Below the pieces are notes generated by a model. It was not told where the DNA came from and did no database searches. It saw only the letters and a program-made list of their open reading frames with translations. Below are positions 26,193-34,044 of a stretch of 64,000 nucleotides of DNA, in pieces. The DNA comes from Aliarcobacter butzleri (GTDB lineage Bacteria; Campylobacterota; Campylobacteria; Campylobacterales; Arcobacteraceae). Both the position numbers and the translations under genes were made by a program. The stretch is taken from assembly GCF_900187115.1 (NCBI RefSeq), contig NZ_LT906455.1, forward strand, positions 2,170,001 through 2,234,000. The letters run 5' to 3'. Position 1 is the first letter of the stretch. Every line of letters starts with the position of its first letter.

Positions 26193-27563
26193 CTATTCAA
26201 TGTTTAAAGAAGGTTCGCCTAAGTAAAAACCTTGAAATTCATCAACACCCATTTCTAAAAGTAAATCTAGAATTTCTTTTGTATGTACATATTCAGCAAT
26301 AGTTTTGATATTTAATGCTTTTGAAAAGGCAATAATTGATTTTACAATTTCATAAGAGTTTTTATCTATATCTATATATTTTATTAAAGAACTATCTATT
26401 TTTAAATAATCTGGTCTTATTCTCATAATTCTTATAAAGTTTGAATAACCTGTTCCAAAATCATCTATTGCAATTTTTACACCATGCTTTTTATACTTTG
26501 AAATAAACTCTTCTAAATGTTCATAATCAGAGATATAATCACTTTCTAGTATCTCAAATATTATTCTTTGTTTATCTTTTTTCTCTAATCTATCCATTTT
26601 ATTATCTAAAAACTCTATAAACTCATTATTTAAAATATCTTTAAAACTTATATTTAATGATATTTGTTTTTTTGTTTTTAGTAAATTATCAAATGTTTTT
26701 GAGATAATGATATGAGACAATTGTAAATACTGTTTTGTTTTAAAAGATACAGATAAAAATAGATTTGGTGTAAAGTATATCACTTTCTCATTTTCATCAA
26801 TATCTCTTATTCTCATCAAAGTTTCATATTTTACAATTTCTTTATTTCTATCGAAAATTGGTTGATAAAAAGGTATTACATTATTTTCTAAAATAGCTTT
26901 TTGTATTTTTTCTCGCCAATAAATAGATTTTTTAACAACTTCTTTTGTATCAATCTCATTGTTATAAACAAGAAATCTTTGATTTGTTTTTTTTGCTTTT
27001 TTTAGTGCAATTGCAGCTGTTCTAACTGGCTCTTCTTGTACAATAGAAATTCCTAATGTCATACTAATTAAAACATCTATTCCTAATTTATCAATATGAA
27101 CTAATTTATTTTTAAATGTTAAAATCAAATCTTCAATAAATAGTTCAAATTGAAAAAATGGCATATTATCTTTATCTAATAAACAAAAAATATCACCACT
27201 TAATCTATAAGCGCTTACATTATAATTTTTTTCAAACTCTTTTAAAATTTTTGCAACTTCAACCAAAACTAGTTCAGCTGATACAAATCCATAAAGTTCA
27301 TTAATATCACCAAAAGAGTCTAAATCAAGTAAAGCAATTGATACAAATTCTGCATTTTTTATATCATTATCTAAAGCAACCCTATTTTTTAAACCAGTTA
27401 GCTTATCAACTGATAATTTTTCTTCTATTTCTTTTACTTTTTGAAGAACTTCTTCTTCACATCTTTTCTTAGCTTTTGCTAGCAAATATATAATTAAAAT
27501 AGAAATCCCAAGTAGGATTAGTAAAAAAATTAAAACTTTATAATTTTCCAATTCTTTGACCAA
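26193..27563 (-). CDS. Membrane-anchored GGDEF/EAL protein, probable c-di-GMP phosphodiesterase
   Basis: A 456-residue protein with one N-terminal membrane helix (residues 9-29), a short charged linker, a GGDEF domain (about 50-200) and an EAL domain (about 215-450). The GGDEF signature is degenerate, SGDIF at 122-126, so cyclase activity is unlikely. The EAL domain keeps the catalytic pattern: E247 in ETLMR (the ExLxR form), the Asn of LNIS, the Glu of FEILE, DDFGTGYS, the Lys of LKIDSS, and a Glu in IAEYV followed by FQGFYLGEP. It should hydrolyse c-di-GMP. There is no periplasmic sensory domain or HAMP, unlike LapD. The start overlaps the psd end by 26 bases. rimB and rimK lie downstream, as in the Pseudomonas rimABK operon, where RimA is an EAL phosphodiesterase. 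Confidence 0.88.
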   Translation of the reverse strand: MVKELENYKVLIFLLILLGISILIIYLLAKAKKRCEEEVLQKVKEIEEKLSVDKLTGLKNRVALDNDIKNAEFVSIALLDLDSFGDINELYGFVSAELVLVEVAKILKEFEKNYNVSAYRLSGDIFCLLDKDNMPFFQFELFIEDLILTFKNKLVHIDKLGIDVLISMTLGISIVQEEPVRTAAIALKKAKKTNQRFLVYNNEIDTKEVVKKSIYWREKIQKAILENNVIPFYQPIFDRNKEIVKYETLMRIRDIDENEKVIYFTPNLFLSVSFKTKQYLQLSHIIISKTFDNLLKTKKQISLNISFKDILNNEFIEFLDNKMDRLEKKDKQRIIFEILESDYISDYEHLEEFISKYKKHGVKIAIDDFGTGYSNFIRIMRIRPDYLKIDSSLIKYIDIDKNSYEIVKSIIAFSKALNIKTIAEYVHTKEILDLLLEMGVDEFQGFYLGEPSLNIE

Positions 27564-28344
27564 ATTTCACATTTTGATTTAGTAAATTATCAATTTGAAC
27601 ACTATCTTTTTCCCAAATCATAACAACAGTTGAACCCATTTTAAAATATCCTAAACATTCACCTTTTGTTATTTCGATATTGTCATAATTGTAAACTTTT
27701 ATCTCTTTTGCATTTTTGTTAGTCTCAACTCTATTTTCAAATTCAAATACCATTTGACCAACATTTAAAGCTCCAACAAATACCATATAAAAAAGTTTTC
27801 CATTGTTTTCGCACTCTAAAATAACTCTTTCATTTTGTACAAAAAGTTCAAATTCTTTATTTAGATATTTTAAATTTACAGGATAAAGCTTTCCTGGAAC
27901 ATGAATAAGCTTTTTTAGTTTAAAGTTACAAGGAGCATGATATCTATGATAATCTTTTGGCGCTAAATAAAAGTTCATAAAAGAACCATTTTTAACTTTT
28001 TCAAAGTTTTCACTACAATAATAAGTCAATAACTCTTCAACACTATATTCCATACCTTTTATTTGTAAAGCAGTGTCATCTTTTAGAGTTCCACATTCAG
28101 TTATAAAACTATCAGTTGGAGAAATAATTGAATCTTTGTCTTTATCTATCTCTCTTTTTATGATTAACTCTCTTGTGAATAAATCATTTAAAGATTTATA
28201 ATATCTAGGATGTTTAAATTCAGCCATATTTAGCTTCATTAGTTTTACATAACTTAAATTTATAATTTTTTGGATAGGTGTAGGAAACTCTTTTTTAGCA
28301 AATTTTCCAAAATATTGAGATATTTGATTTGTGATGTGCATCAT
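27538..28344 (-). CDS. psd: Phosphatidylserine decarboxylase proenzyme
   Basis: Psd converts phosphatidylserine to phosphatidylethanolamine at the inner membrane after self-cleavage into alpha and beta chains. The 268-residue proenzyme has the cleavage motif MGSTVV with Ser238 becoming the pyruvoyl group (family consensus LGST). It also has the catalytic Asp in ISPTDS, the His pair in DYHRYHAP, and VGALNVG. Length is normal for the bacterial type I enzyme. The next gene starts 26 bases inside its 3' end. The AAAGGCAG site upstream supports the ATG at 28344. Confidence 0.93.
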   Translation of the reverse strand: MMHITNQISQYFGKFAKKEFPTPIQKIINLSYVKLMKLNMAEFKHPRYYKSLNDLFTRELIIKREIDKDKDSIISPTDSFITECGTLKDDTALQIKGMEYSVEELLTYYCSENFEKVKNGSFMNFYLAPKDYHRYHAPCNFKLKKLIHVPGKLYPVNLKYLNKEFELFVQNERVILECENNGKLFYMVFVGALNVGQMVFEFENRVETNKNAKEIKVYNYDNIEITKGECLGYFKMGSTVVMIWEKDSVQIDNLLNQNVKFGQRIGKL

Positions 28345-28446
28345 CTGCCTTTAAAAAATTTATTGGTAGATATTTTATCTTTTTTTACTTCTTAAATTGC
28401 TTTAATAAAGTTTTTGATACTCTTTGTTTTTTATTAAAGGATATTT

Positions 28447-28689
28447 ATGTATAAAATTGTTGTACAAGATAGATGCAGCTGTTTTCAAAAAAGTGATTTA
28501 AAAAATAATTTAGAATTTGATTCAAAAGATGATGCTTTATTAAAAGCTATTGAGATGAAAAATATTATGAATAATAAATTTTGTAAAAAACATATCTTTG
28601 AAATTCAAGAGATGTTTAATAATTTTATAATCAAATTTTATAAAGAAGAACAAAAAACTTACTGCTGTGGAAATGGTTGTTGTATGTAA
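28447..28689 (+). CDS. Small cysteine-rich protein with CCGNGCC tail
   Basis: An 80-residue protein of unknown function with seven cysteines: C10, C12, C46 and a terminal cluster C73, C74, C78, C79 in YCCGNGCCM, plus His49. It has no signal peptide or membrane segment. The clustering suggests binding of zinc, copper or an iron-sulfur centre, but no known family is recognised. The start is supported by an AAAGGA site 7 bases before the ATG. It stands alone between psd (divergent) and mltA (convergent), with a hairpin terminator overlapping its last codons. Confidence 0.7.
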   Translation: MYKIVVQDRCSCFQKSDLKNNLEFDSKDDALLKAIEMKNIMNNKFCKKHIFEIQEMFNNFIIKFYKEEQKTYCCGNGCCM

Positions 28690-28698
28690 CAACCATTT
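28671..28698. terminator. Terminator between the Cys-rich gene and mltA
   Basis: A perfect 11-bp inverted repeat (AAATGGTTGTT at 28671-28681, AACAACCATTT at 28688-28698, 6-base loop), followed on the plus strand by a T-rich stretch. It overlaps the last codons of the Cys-rich gene and lies 2 bases before the mltA stop. Confidence 0.75.
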
Positions 28699-28699
28699 T

Positions 28700-29788
28700 C
28701 TAATTTTTAGGTAGAAGAATGTACATTTTACCTTTTTCTTTCATTCTTCCAGCATATTCAAAAGCATCTTTTCCAAATCCCCAGAAAAAATCAGCTCTAA
28801 TTTCACCTTTAATCGCTCCACCAACATCAGCTGCAACCATCATTTGATTTATTGGCTGTTTTGATACTGGATTTTGTGTATTTAAAAATACAGGTGTTCC
28901 TAAAGGTATATAACTCTTATCTACAGCTAAGTTTCTTTTTGGAGTTAAAACAGTATTTAAAGCTCCCGTTGCTCCTTGATTAGAGATTTTAAAAAAGATA
29001 TAACTTTCATTTAAATTAAAAATATAATCCATTTTTGAAGGGTTATTTGCAAAAAACTTTTTCATTGATTGAACAGACATTTCATCTTTTGTCATAAGTC
29101 CTTGATTTATCAAATAACCACCAATACTTGTATATGCTCTTCCATTTTGCTCAGCATAAGCAACATTTATTAGTTTTCCATTATCCAGCTGGATTTTTCC
29201 AGAACCTTGGATATGAAGGAAAAACAGATCAAATTTATCATCTACATAAGCTATAACTTCAAGATTTGGATTATTTGGATTTGATTCTATCTCTTTTCTT
29301 GTATCATAAGGAACTATTTTTTTACCAACTAATTTTCCACGAGATTTGTAACCTTCTAAATTTGCATTATCTGACGTAATTAAATTTTTTGGTATTTTAT
29401 AAACTGGATATTTATATCTGGCACTTTTTTTCAAACTACCATATAATAAAGGTTCATAATATCCTGTAATTGTTCCTTCATCATGTGAATTACTATCATA
29501 AAGTTTATATGGTTGAAAATTTACTATAAAAAATTTTCTTCCATCAGTCTCATACTGAGCTTTTTGGCATACACTTTTAAATTGTTCATATTTTTTTGAT
29601 TTTTGACAATCTTTTTTGAAAACTTCTAAAGCATAATTTAAATCATCTTCAAAAAAACCTTTTATCTCAGTAAAAGAAACTGGTTCCATTCTATTTTTAA
29701 CTTCTTTTTTTTCTTCAAAAACCTCTTTTTTAGTAGAACATCCTGTAACCAAAAAAGTTAAAAATAGAATAAGTATTAAGCTTTTCAT
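28700..29788 (-). CDS. mltA: Membrane-bound lytic murein transglycosylase A
   Basis: MltA cleaves peptidoglycan glycan strands, leaving 1,6-anhydromuramic ends, from the periplasmic face of the outer membrane. The 362-residue protein has a lipoprotein signal peptide with lipobox LVTGC (Cys17). The MltA domain (EGTITGYYEPLLYGS near residue 95, HIQGSGKIQL near 195) is followed by the C-terminal 3D domain, VAADVGGAIKGEIRADFFWGFG. The catalytic aspartate is probably Asp321 in DVGGAIKG. Length matches the family. It lies 62 bases downstream of the dnaK stop in the same direction and may be a separate unit. Confidence 0.93.
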   Translation of the reverse strand: MKSLILILFLTFLVTGCSTKKEVFEEKKEVKNRMEPVSFTEIKGFFEDDLNYALEVFKKDCQKSKKYEQFKSVCQKAQYETDGRKFFIVNFQPYKLYDSNSHDEGTITGYYEPLLYGSLKKSARYKYPVYKIPKNLITSDNANLEGYKSRGKLVGKKIVPYDTRKEIESNPNNPNLEVIAYVDDKFDLFFLHIQGSGKIQLDNGKLINVAYAEQNGRAYTSIGGYLINQGLMTKDEMSVQSMKKFFANNPSKMDYIFNLNESYIFFKISNQGATGALNTVLTPKRNLAVDKSYIPLGTPVFLNTQNPVSKQPINQMMVAADVGGAIKGEIRADFFWGFGKDAFEYAGRMKEKGKMYILLPKN

Positions 29789-29838
29789 AAAATATAACTA
29801 AGAAAAACAAAAATAAGTAAAATAAATATAGTTTGCAT

Positions 29839-29862
29839 GAAGTAGAGCTTTTACTCTACTTC
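29839..29862 (-). terminator. Hairpin after dnaK
   Basis: A perfect 9-bp inverted repeat (GAAGTAGAG / CTCTACTTC, 6-base loop) overlaps the last codons and stop of dnaK. No U-run follows on the minus strand, so it may attenuate or stabilise the transcript end rather than be a strong intrinsic terminator. Confidence 0.55.
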
Positions 29863-31737
29863 AGCATCGATAACATCATCGTCATCTTTTTTTGCTTTTT
29901 GATTTGGTTGAGCACCTGCTTGCTCCCCTTGCTCTTTTTTATACATAGCTTCTGCTAATTTATGAGATTTATCAGTTAAAGTTTTTAATTTTTCTTCAAT
30001 TTGCTCTTTTGTTGCATTTTCATCTTTTAAAGTCTCTTCTAAATCAGCTGCTGCATCAATAATAGCTTTTTTCTCATCTTCGCTAATTGCATTTTCATTT
30101 TCTTCTAAAGTTTTTCTAGTTGAGTGTAATAATGCATCTGCTTGATTTCTTACTTCAATAACTGCTTTTTTCTTAGCATCAGCTTCTTTGTTTGCTTCTG
30201 CTTCTGCAACCATTTTTTCAATTTCTGCATCACTTAATCCAGATGAACCTGAAATTGTAATTTTGTTTTCTTTTCCAGTTCCTTTATCTTTTGCACTTAC
30301 ATTTAAAACACCATTTGCATCAATATCAAATGTTACTTCAATTTGAGGAACACCTCTTGGAGCTGCTGGAATATCAGAAAGTTCAAACATACCTAAAGAT
30401 TTATTATCTTTTGCAAACTCTCTTTCACCTTGGCATACATGAATAGAAACAGCAGGTTGATTATCATCAGCCGTTGAGAAAACTTGTGATTTTTTAACAG
30501 GAATTGTTGTTCCTTTATCAATAAGTTTTGTCATAACTCCACCTAAAGTTTCGATTCCTAAACTTAATGGTGTAACATCTAGTAAAAGAACATCTTTAAC
30601 ATCACCTCTTAAAACTCCAGCTTGAACTGCAGCACCAGCAGCAACTACTTCATCAGGATTTACACCTTTATTTAAATCTTTTCCAAAGAATTCTTTTACC
30701 ACTTGGTTTGCTTTTGGAAGTCTTGTACTTCCTCCAACCATGATAATTTCATCGATGTCACCTTTACTTAATCCTGCTTCTTTAAGAGCAATTTTAATAT
30801 GGTCTAAAGTTTCATCAATTAGTTTTTCAGTCATAGATTCAAATTTTGCTCTAGTTAAAGATTTAACTAAGTGAATTGGCCCTGCATTTCCCATAGAGAT
30901 AAATGGTAAATTAATCTCTGTTGATTCAGCAGATGAAAGTTCTTTTTTAGCATTTTCAGCCGCATCTTTTAATCTTTGTAATGCCATTTTGTCATTTTTA
31001 ATATCAAAACCATTTTCATCTTTGAACTCTTTTGCTAACCAATCAATAATCGCGTTATCAAAGTCATCTCCACCTAAAAAAGCATTTCCATCAGTTGAAA
31101 GTACTTCAAATGTTCCATCTCCAATTTCTAAAACAGTAACGTCAAAAGTTCCTCCACCTAAATCATAAACTAAAACTTTTTCTTCACCTTTTTTATCTAA
31201 ACCATAAGCAAGTGATGCTGCAGTTGGTTCATTGATAATTCTTAATACATTAAGACCTGCAATTGTTCCAGCTTCTTGAGTAGCTTTTCTTTGTGCATCA
31301 TTAAAATATGCAGGAACAGTAATAACTGCATCTGTAACTTTATCACCTAAATACTCTTCTGCATCAGCTTTTAATTTTCCTAAAATTTTTGCAGAAATTT
31401 CTTGAGGAGTATAAACTTTTCCAGCAATTTCAACTGCTGCTGCACCATTTCTATCAACAATTTTATAACCTACTTTTGATTGAGCTTCTTTTGCATTTGG
31501 CTCATTCATCATAAGTCCCATAATTCTTTTAATAGAATAAATAGTTTTTTCTGGATTTGTTATTGCTTGTCTTTTAGCTGGATCACCAACTAAAACTTCA
31601 CCTTTATCTGTATATGCAACGATAGATGGAGTTGTATTTTTCCCCTCTTTATTTGGGATAATTTTTGCTTCACCATTTTCATAAACAGCAACACAAGAGT
31701 TTGTTGTTCCTAAATCTATTCCAATTACTTTACTCAT
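29851..31737 (-). CDS. dnaK: Molecular chaperone DnaK (Hsp70)
   Basis: DnaK is the ATP-driven cytoplasmic Hsp70 that works with GrpE and DnaJ in folding and stress survival. The 628 residues hold the N-terminal ATPase domain ([13 protein letters not shown] at 5-17, [12 protein letters not shown] near 190, [11 protein letters not shown] near 335). The substrate-binding domain ([14 protein letters not shown] near 390) and helical lid follow, ending in the acidic [10 protein letters not shown]. It is the third gene of the hrcA-grpE-dnaK operon. The Shine-Dalgarno AAGGA (plus-strand 31745-31749), 7 bases from the ATG, is wholly paired in a predicted hairpin, suggesting temperature-dependent translation. 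No dnaJ follows in this window. Confidence 0.98.
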   Translation of the reverse strand: MSKVIGIDLGTTNSCVAVYENGEAKIIPNKEGKNTTPSIVAYTDKGEVLVGDPAKRQAITNPEKTIYSIKRIMGLMMNEPNAKEAQSKVGYKIVDRNGAAAVEIAGKVYTPQEISAKILGKLKADAEEYLGDKVTDAVITVPAYFNDAQRKATQEAGTIAGLNVLRIINEPTAASLAYGLDKKGEEKVLVYDLGGGTFDVTVLEIGDGTFEVLSTDGNAFLGGDDFDNAIIDWLAKEFKDENGFDIKNDKMALQRLKDAAENAKKELSSAESTEINLPFISMGNAGPIHLVKSLTRAKFESMTEKLIDETLDHIKIALKEAGLSKGDIDEIIMVGGSTRLPKANQVVKEFFGKDLNKGVNPDEVVAAGAAVQAGVLRGDVKDVLLLDVTPLSLGIETLGGVMTKLIDKGTTIPVKKSQVFSTADDNQPAVSIHVCQGEREFAKDNKSLGMFELSDIPAAPRGVPQIEVTFDIDANGVLNVSAKDKGTGKENKITISGSSGLSDAEIEKMVAEAEANKEADAKKKAVIEVRNQADALLHSTRKTLEENENAISEDEKKAIIDAAADLEETLKDENATKEQIEEKLKTLTDKSHKLAEAMYKKEQGEQAGAQPNQKAKKDDDDVIDAEVE

Positions 31738-31744
31738 TTTTTAG

Positions 31745-31773
31745 TCCTTTATTTTATTTTATAAAATTAAGGA
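31745..31773 (-). promoter_or_regulatory. Hairpin sequestering the dnaK ribosome site, candidate RNA thermometer
   Basis: In the dnaK mRNA leader a 29-nt segment can fold as UCCUU-A-AUUUUAU-AAA-AUAAAAU-A-AAGGA. This is 12 base pairs with one A-A mismatch and a 3-nt loop. The 3' arm ends in AAGGA, the dnaK Shine-Dalgarno, which is 7 nt from the AUG. The stem is almost all A-U except for two G-C pairs at the Shine-Dalgarno, as expected of a structure that melts near growth or stress temperature. The fold is read by eye, not computed. Confidence 0.55.
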
Positions 31774-31790
31774 ACCTTTCATCTTTATAT

Positions 31791-31851
31791 GTTCTTTAGC
31801 GGTTGAATAAATCCAACCTAAGAACCAATCTAAAGCACAAGAGAACTTGTG
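31791..31851 (-). promoter_or_regulatory. Two further hairpins in the grpE-dnaK leader
   Basis: The 188-base grpE-dnaK gap has no open frame of note. It contains a long bulged inverted repeat at 31791-31825 (GTTCTT/AAGAAC enclosing GGTTG/CAACC) and a second, CACAAG-AGAA-CTTGTG, at 31836-31851. With the Shine-Dalgarno hairpin they make a three-stem leader. They may be processing or stability elements for the dnaK part of the operon mRNA. Confidence 0.45.
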
Positions 31852-31925
31852 TTGATTCCTCAAGTTTTGTTTCTTATTTTAATTTTCTATTTAAATCATT
31901 AGTTTAGTGACATTACGGTCATTTT

Positions 31926-32483
31926 TTAGTTTGCTATACTTACCATTGAAGGTCTTAATAACCTATCTTTTAATACATAACCTTTTTGTAACTCTTGAAC
32001 AATTTGTCCAGAATTATGTTCTGCACTATCAACTTGCATTACAGCATTATGAACATTTGGATCAAACTCACCATCAGTTTCAACCTTTGTAATATTATGT
32101 TTTTCAAAAGTCGTTATGAAGTTTTTAAGTGTAAGCTCAATTCCTTCTTTTAGTTTTTCTAAAAGCTCATTTGCATCAACATCAGCTTTAGCTGAATTTA
32201 ATGCCATCTCTAAAGTATCAAGAGGTGTTAATAAATCTTTTGCAAATTTTTCACTTGCATAATCTATTGCTTGATATTTCTCTTTTTCTAATCTTTTTTT
32301 CATATTTTCAAAATCAGCATAAGCTCTTAAAAATTTCTCTTCACTCTCTTTTAATTCACTTTCAAGTCTAGCAACTTTTTCTTCTAAACTTTCAGTTTTT
32401 TGCTCAGCTTCTTCTGTTTTTATTTCTTCTTTTGTTTCAACAGTTTCTTGCTCTAAAATTTCATCTTTTTTTTCTTCACTCAC
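31926..32483 (-). CDS. grpE: Nucleotide exchange factor GrpE
   Basis: GrpE is the nucleotide exchange factor of DnaK. The 185-residue protein has a highly acidic N-terminal tail (residues 1-30) and a long coiled-coil helix (about 30-95, with FLRAYADFENMKKRLEKE). The C-terminal beta domain has FDPNVHNAVMQVDS and GYVLKDRLLRPSMVSIAN, all characteristic. It lies 9 bases downstream of hrcA and 188 bases upstream of dnaK in one operon. Length is usual. Confidence 0.96.
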   Translation of the reverse strand: MSEEKKDEILEQETVETKEEIKTEEAEQKTESLEEKVARLESELKESEEKFLRAYADFENMKKRLEKEKYQAIDYASEKFAKDLLTPLDTLEMALNSAKADVDANELLEKLKEGIELTLKNFITTFEKHNITKVETDGEFDPNVHNAVMQVDSAEHNSGQIVQELQKGYVLKDRLLRPSMVSIAN

Positions 32484-32492
32484 ATTTAACTC

Positions 32493-33284
32493 CTAAAAAT
32501 TTGTAATTTTTTCATAAAAATATTCATAATCTTTTGGTAATTCACCAATAACCAACATTTTTACTTCTTCGTTATCTATTTTGCAATAGTTACATATTCC
32601 AATATAATCTGCTGGTAATAGTTTATCAAAATATAAACCTTCTTTTAAATCATCTAAAATTTGACCTTTTAGAAATCTATTTATTGTATATTCATCAAAA
32701 CTATAATTTAATGCTATTGATAAAAACTCTTTATAATTAAAGATTTGAAAATCTGAAGCTAATAAGCTTTGATTTATTGAGTTATAAACTTCAAAAGCAC
32801 CTACATCTTTTGATATTTTTAAAATATCTTTTATATGTAAATCTATCAAATCAACTAAAAATCTATAAAGAGCTTCACTATATCTAACACTAATTGCAAA
32901 TGAAGAAAACTCCAATATCATATATCTATTTTCAACATTTATAATATTTTTTAGTATATCAGTTTTCTCTTTTTTTATAAAAATACTCAGTCCAATTTTA
33001 GAGGCATAATATTCTAATGCTCGTAAATTTACACCATCAATTTTAAAGTTAAGTTTTGATTTCCAATACTGTTTTAAAGCTTCATTTGTAGGTGTTCGTC
33101 CACTACTTATATGTTCTTGTGCAAGATATCCCTCATCTCCAAGTTTTTTAAAGTAACCTCTAATTGTTGCAGGAGAATAAGTAATATCATACATAGATTT
33201 AAGCTGTGTTGAACCTATTGGCTCTAAATGCTCTATGTAAGCTTTAATAATAGACTGTAATAAAAACTCTTTTTTATCTATCAT
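32493..33284 (-). CDS. hrcA: Heat-inducible transcription repressor HrcA
   Basis: HrcA represses the class I heat-shock genes by binding CIRCE, and depends on GroEL for activity. The protein has an N-terminal winged helix (residues 1-75, with PIGSTQLKS, SPATIRGYFKKLGDEGYLAQEHISSGRTPT) and a GAF-like domain. The frame is open to a GTG at 33311, but that codon lies inside CIRCE, about 17 bases from the predicted transcription start. The ATG at 33284 (263 residues, beginning MIDKKEFLL) is the better start, although no strong Shine-Dalgarno precedes it. It is first in the hrcA-grpE-dnaK operon and should regulate itself. Confidence 0.92.
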   Translation of the reverse strand: MIDKKEFLLQSIIKAYIEHLEPIGSTQLKSMYDITYSPATIRGYFKKLGDEGYLAQEHISSGRTPTNEALKQYWKSKLNFKIDGVNLRALEYYASKIGLSIFIKKEKTDILKNIINVENRYMILEFSSFAISVRYSEALYRFLVDLIDLHIKDILKISKDVGAFEVYNSINQSLLASDFQIFNYKEFLSIALNYSFDEYTINRFLKGQILDDLKEGLYFDKLLPADYIGICNYCKIDNEEVKMLVIGELPKDYEYFYEKITNF

Positions 33285-33304
33285 AAAACGACCATTTTGT
33301 AAAT

Positions 33305-33331
33305 TTAGCACTCTATATCTTAAACTGCTAA
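33305..33331. promoter_or_regulatory. CIRCE element (HrcA operator)
   Basis: TTAGCACTC, nine bases, AACTGCTAA: the classical CIRCE is TTAGCACTC-N9-GAGTGCTAA, so 16 of 18 bases match with the right spacing. It covers the predicted start of the hrcA transcript, which is the expected repressing position. Confidence 0.93.
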
Positions 33332-33334
33332 AGA

Positions 33335-33364
33335 ATTATAACTTATTGAGTCTATATTTGTCAA
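33335..33364 (-). promoter_or_regulatory. Sigma-70 promoter of hrcA-grpE-dnaK
   Basis: Consensus TTGACA (plus-strand 33359-33364) and consensus TATAAT (33335-33340) on the minus strand, with an 18-base spacer. The transcript should start near 33328, inside CIRCE. Confidence 0.85.
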
Positions 33365-33399
33365 GTGTTTTTTATAAATAGTTAAAAAAAGCTATTTAT

Positions 33400-34041
33400 C
33401 TATTCATCCAACTTATAAACTCTATTTAGTAGTTTTTCCCATTTATTCTCTTTTCCCCAATCAACATTTGCTTTTTGAAGAAATTTTTCTCTTGTTAAGG
33501 TATAAGAGTCAATTTCATTAAAAGCAACTTTTGGAGTTAAATCTGTTCTTTTCGAAAATGGTAAAATTTTAAAACTAAGATTGTCTAACACAAGTGGTGA
33601 TTTATTTTTGTCTTCTACATAAAGTAATACTAAGTGAAAACTAGCACTTCCTTGCACTTTTACAATAGCTGGATATAAATTTTCTTTTTTTACCCCTAAT
33701 TCTAAAAGTGTAAAATACTTTGCTATTACATAATCTTCACAATCTCCATGACCTTTTATAAAAAATTCTTTAGGTGTCATCCAATAATCATCAATTCCCA
33801 TTGAAGCATTATCAAATTCAGCAAGACTTCCATTTATAAAAAGATTTATTTGAGTCAATTTATTATTTATATCAAGATTTTTAGCTTTATTTTTTACTTC
33901 TTCATATTTTGCTAATCGTTTTAATATAAAAGATTTTTGAGTTGATTTTTCTATTAAATTTTTATCTTTTTGGTTTAATTTAAACTCATAAGCAAAACTA
34001 TTTGAAAATAAGAATAAAATTAATAAAATTAGAGATTTCAT
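33400..34041 (-). CDS. LapG-type periplasmic cysteine protease (DUF920 / peptidase C93)
   Basis: A 213-residue exported protein of the bacterial transglutaminase-like cysteine protease family that includes LapG, which cuts LapA-type adhesins in their retention module. A signal peptide spans residues 1-17. The catalytic triad is Cys101 in KGHGDCEDYVIAK, His136 in ASFHLVLLY and Asp153 in LVLDNL. The DDYWMTPKEFF lead-in is also family-typical. LapG is calcium-dependent; GDCED carries the acidic residues at the calcium site. It is the last gene of a tight eight-gene operon with truA, lpt, uppS, coaBC and glmU, 17 kb from the LapA-like adhesin whose N-terminus holds the matching TAAG site. No LapD with a periplasmic domain is in view. 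Confidence 0.85.
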   Translation of the reverse strand: MKSLILLILFLFSNSFAYEFKLNQKDKNLIEKSTQKSFILKRLAKYEEVKNKAKNLDINNKLTQINLFINGSLAEFDNASMGIDDYWMTPKEFFIKGHGDCEDYVIAKYFTLLELGVKKENLYPAIVKVQGSASFHLVLLYVEDKNKSPLVLDNLSFKILPFSKRTDLTPKVAFNEIDSYTLTREKFLQKANVDWGKENKWEKLLNRVYKLDE

Positions 34042-34044
34042 AAA

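Noticed and set aside
26193-27563. LapD, the inside-out c-di-GMP receptor for the adhesin system
   Set aside because: The protein has a single N-terminal helix and no periplasmic or HAMP domain, and its EAL residues look catalytic rather than degenerate.
31796-31822. Second CIRCE-like site upstream of dnaK (TTAGCGG...CCAACCTAA)
   Set aside because: Only the outer TTAGC resembles CIRCE; the other half matches poorly. It is better explained as an RNA hairpin.
33374-33399. Hairpin after the LapG-type gene as a terminator
   Set aside because: An 8-bp all-A/T-rich stem without a following T-run on the minus strand; too weak to call.
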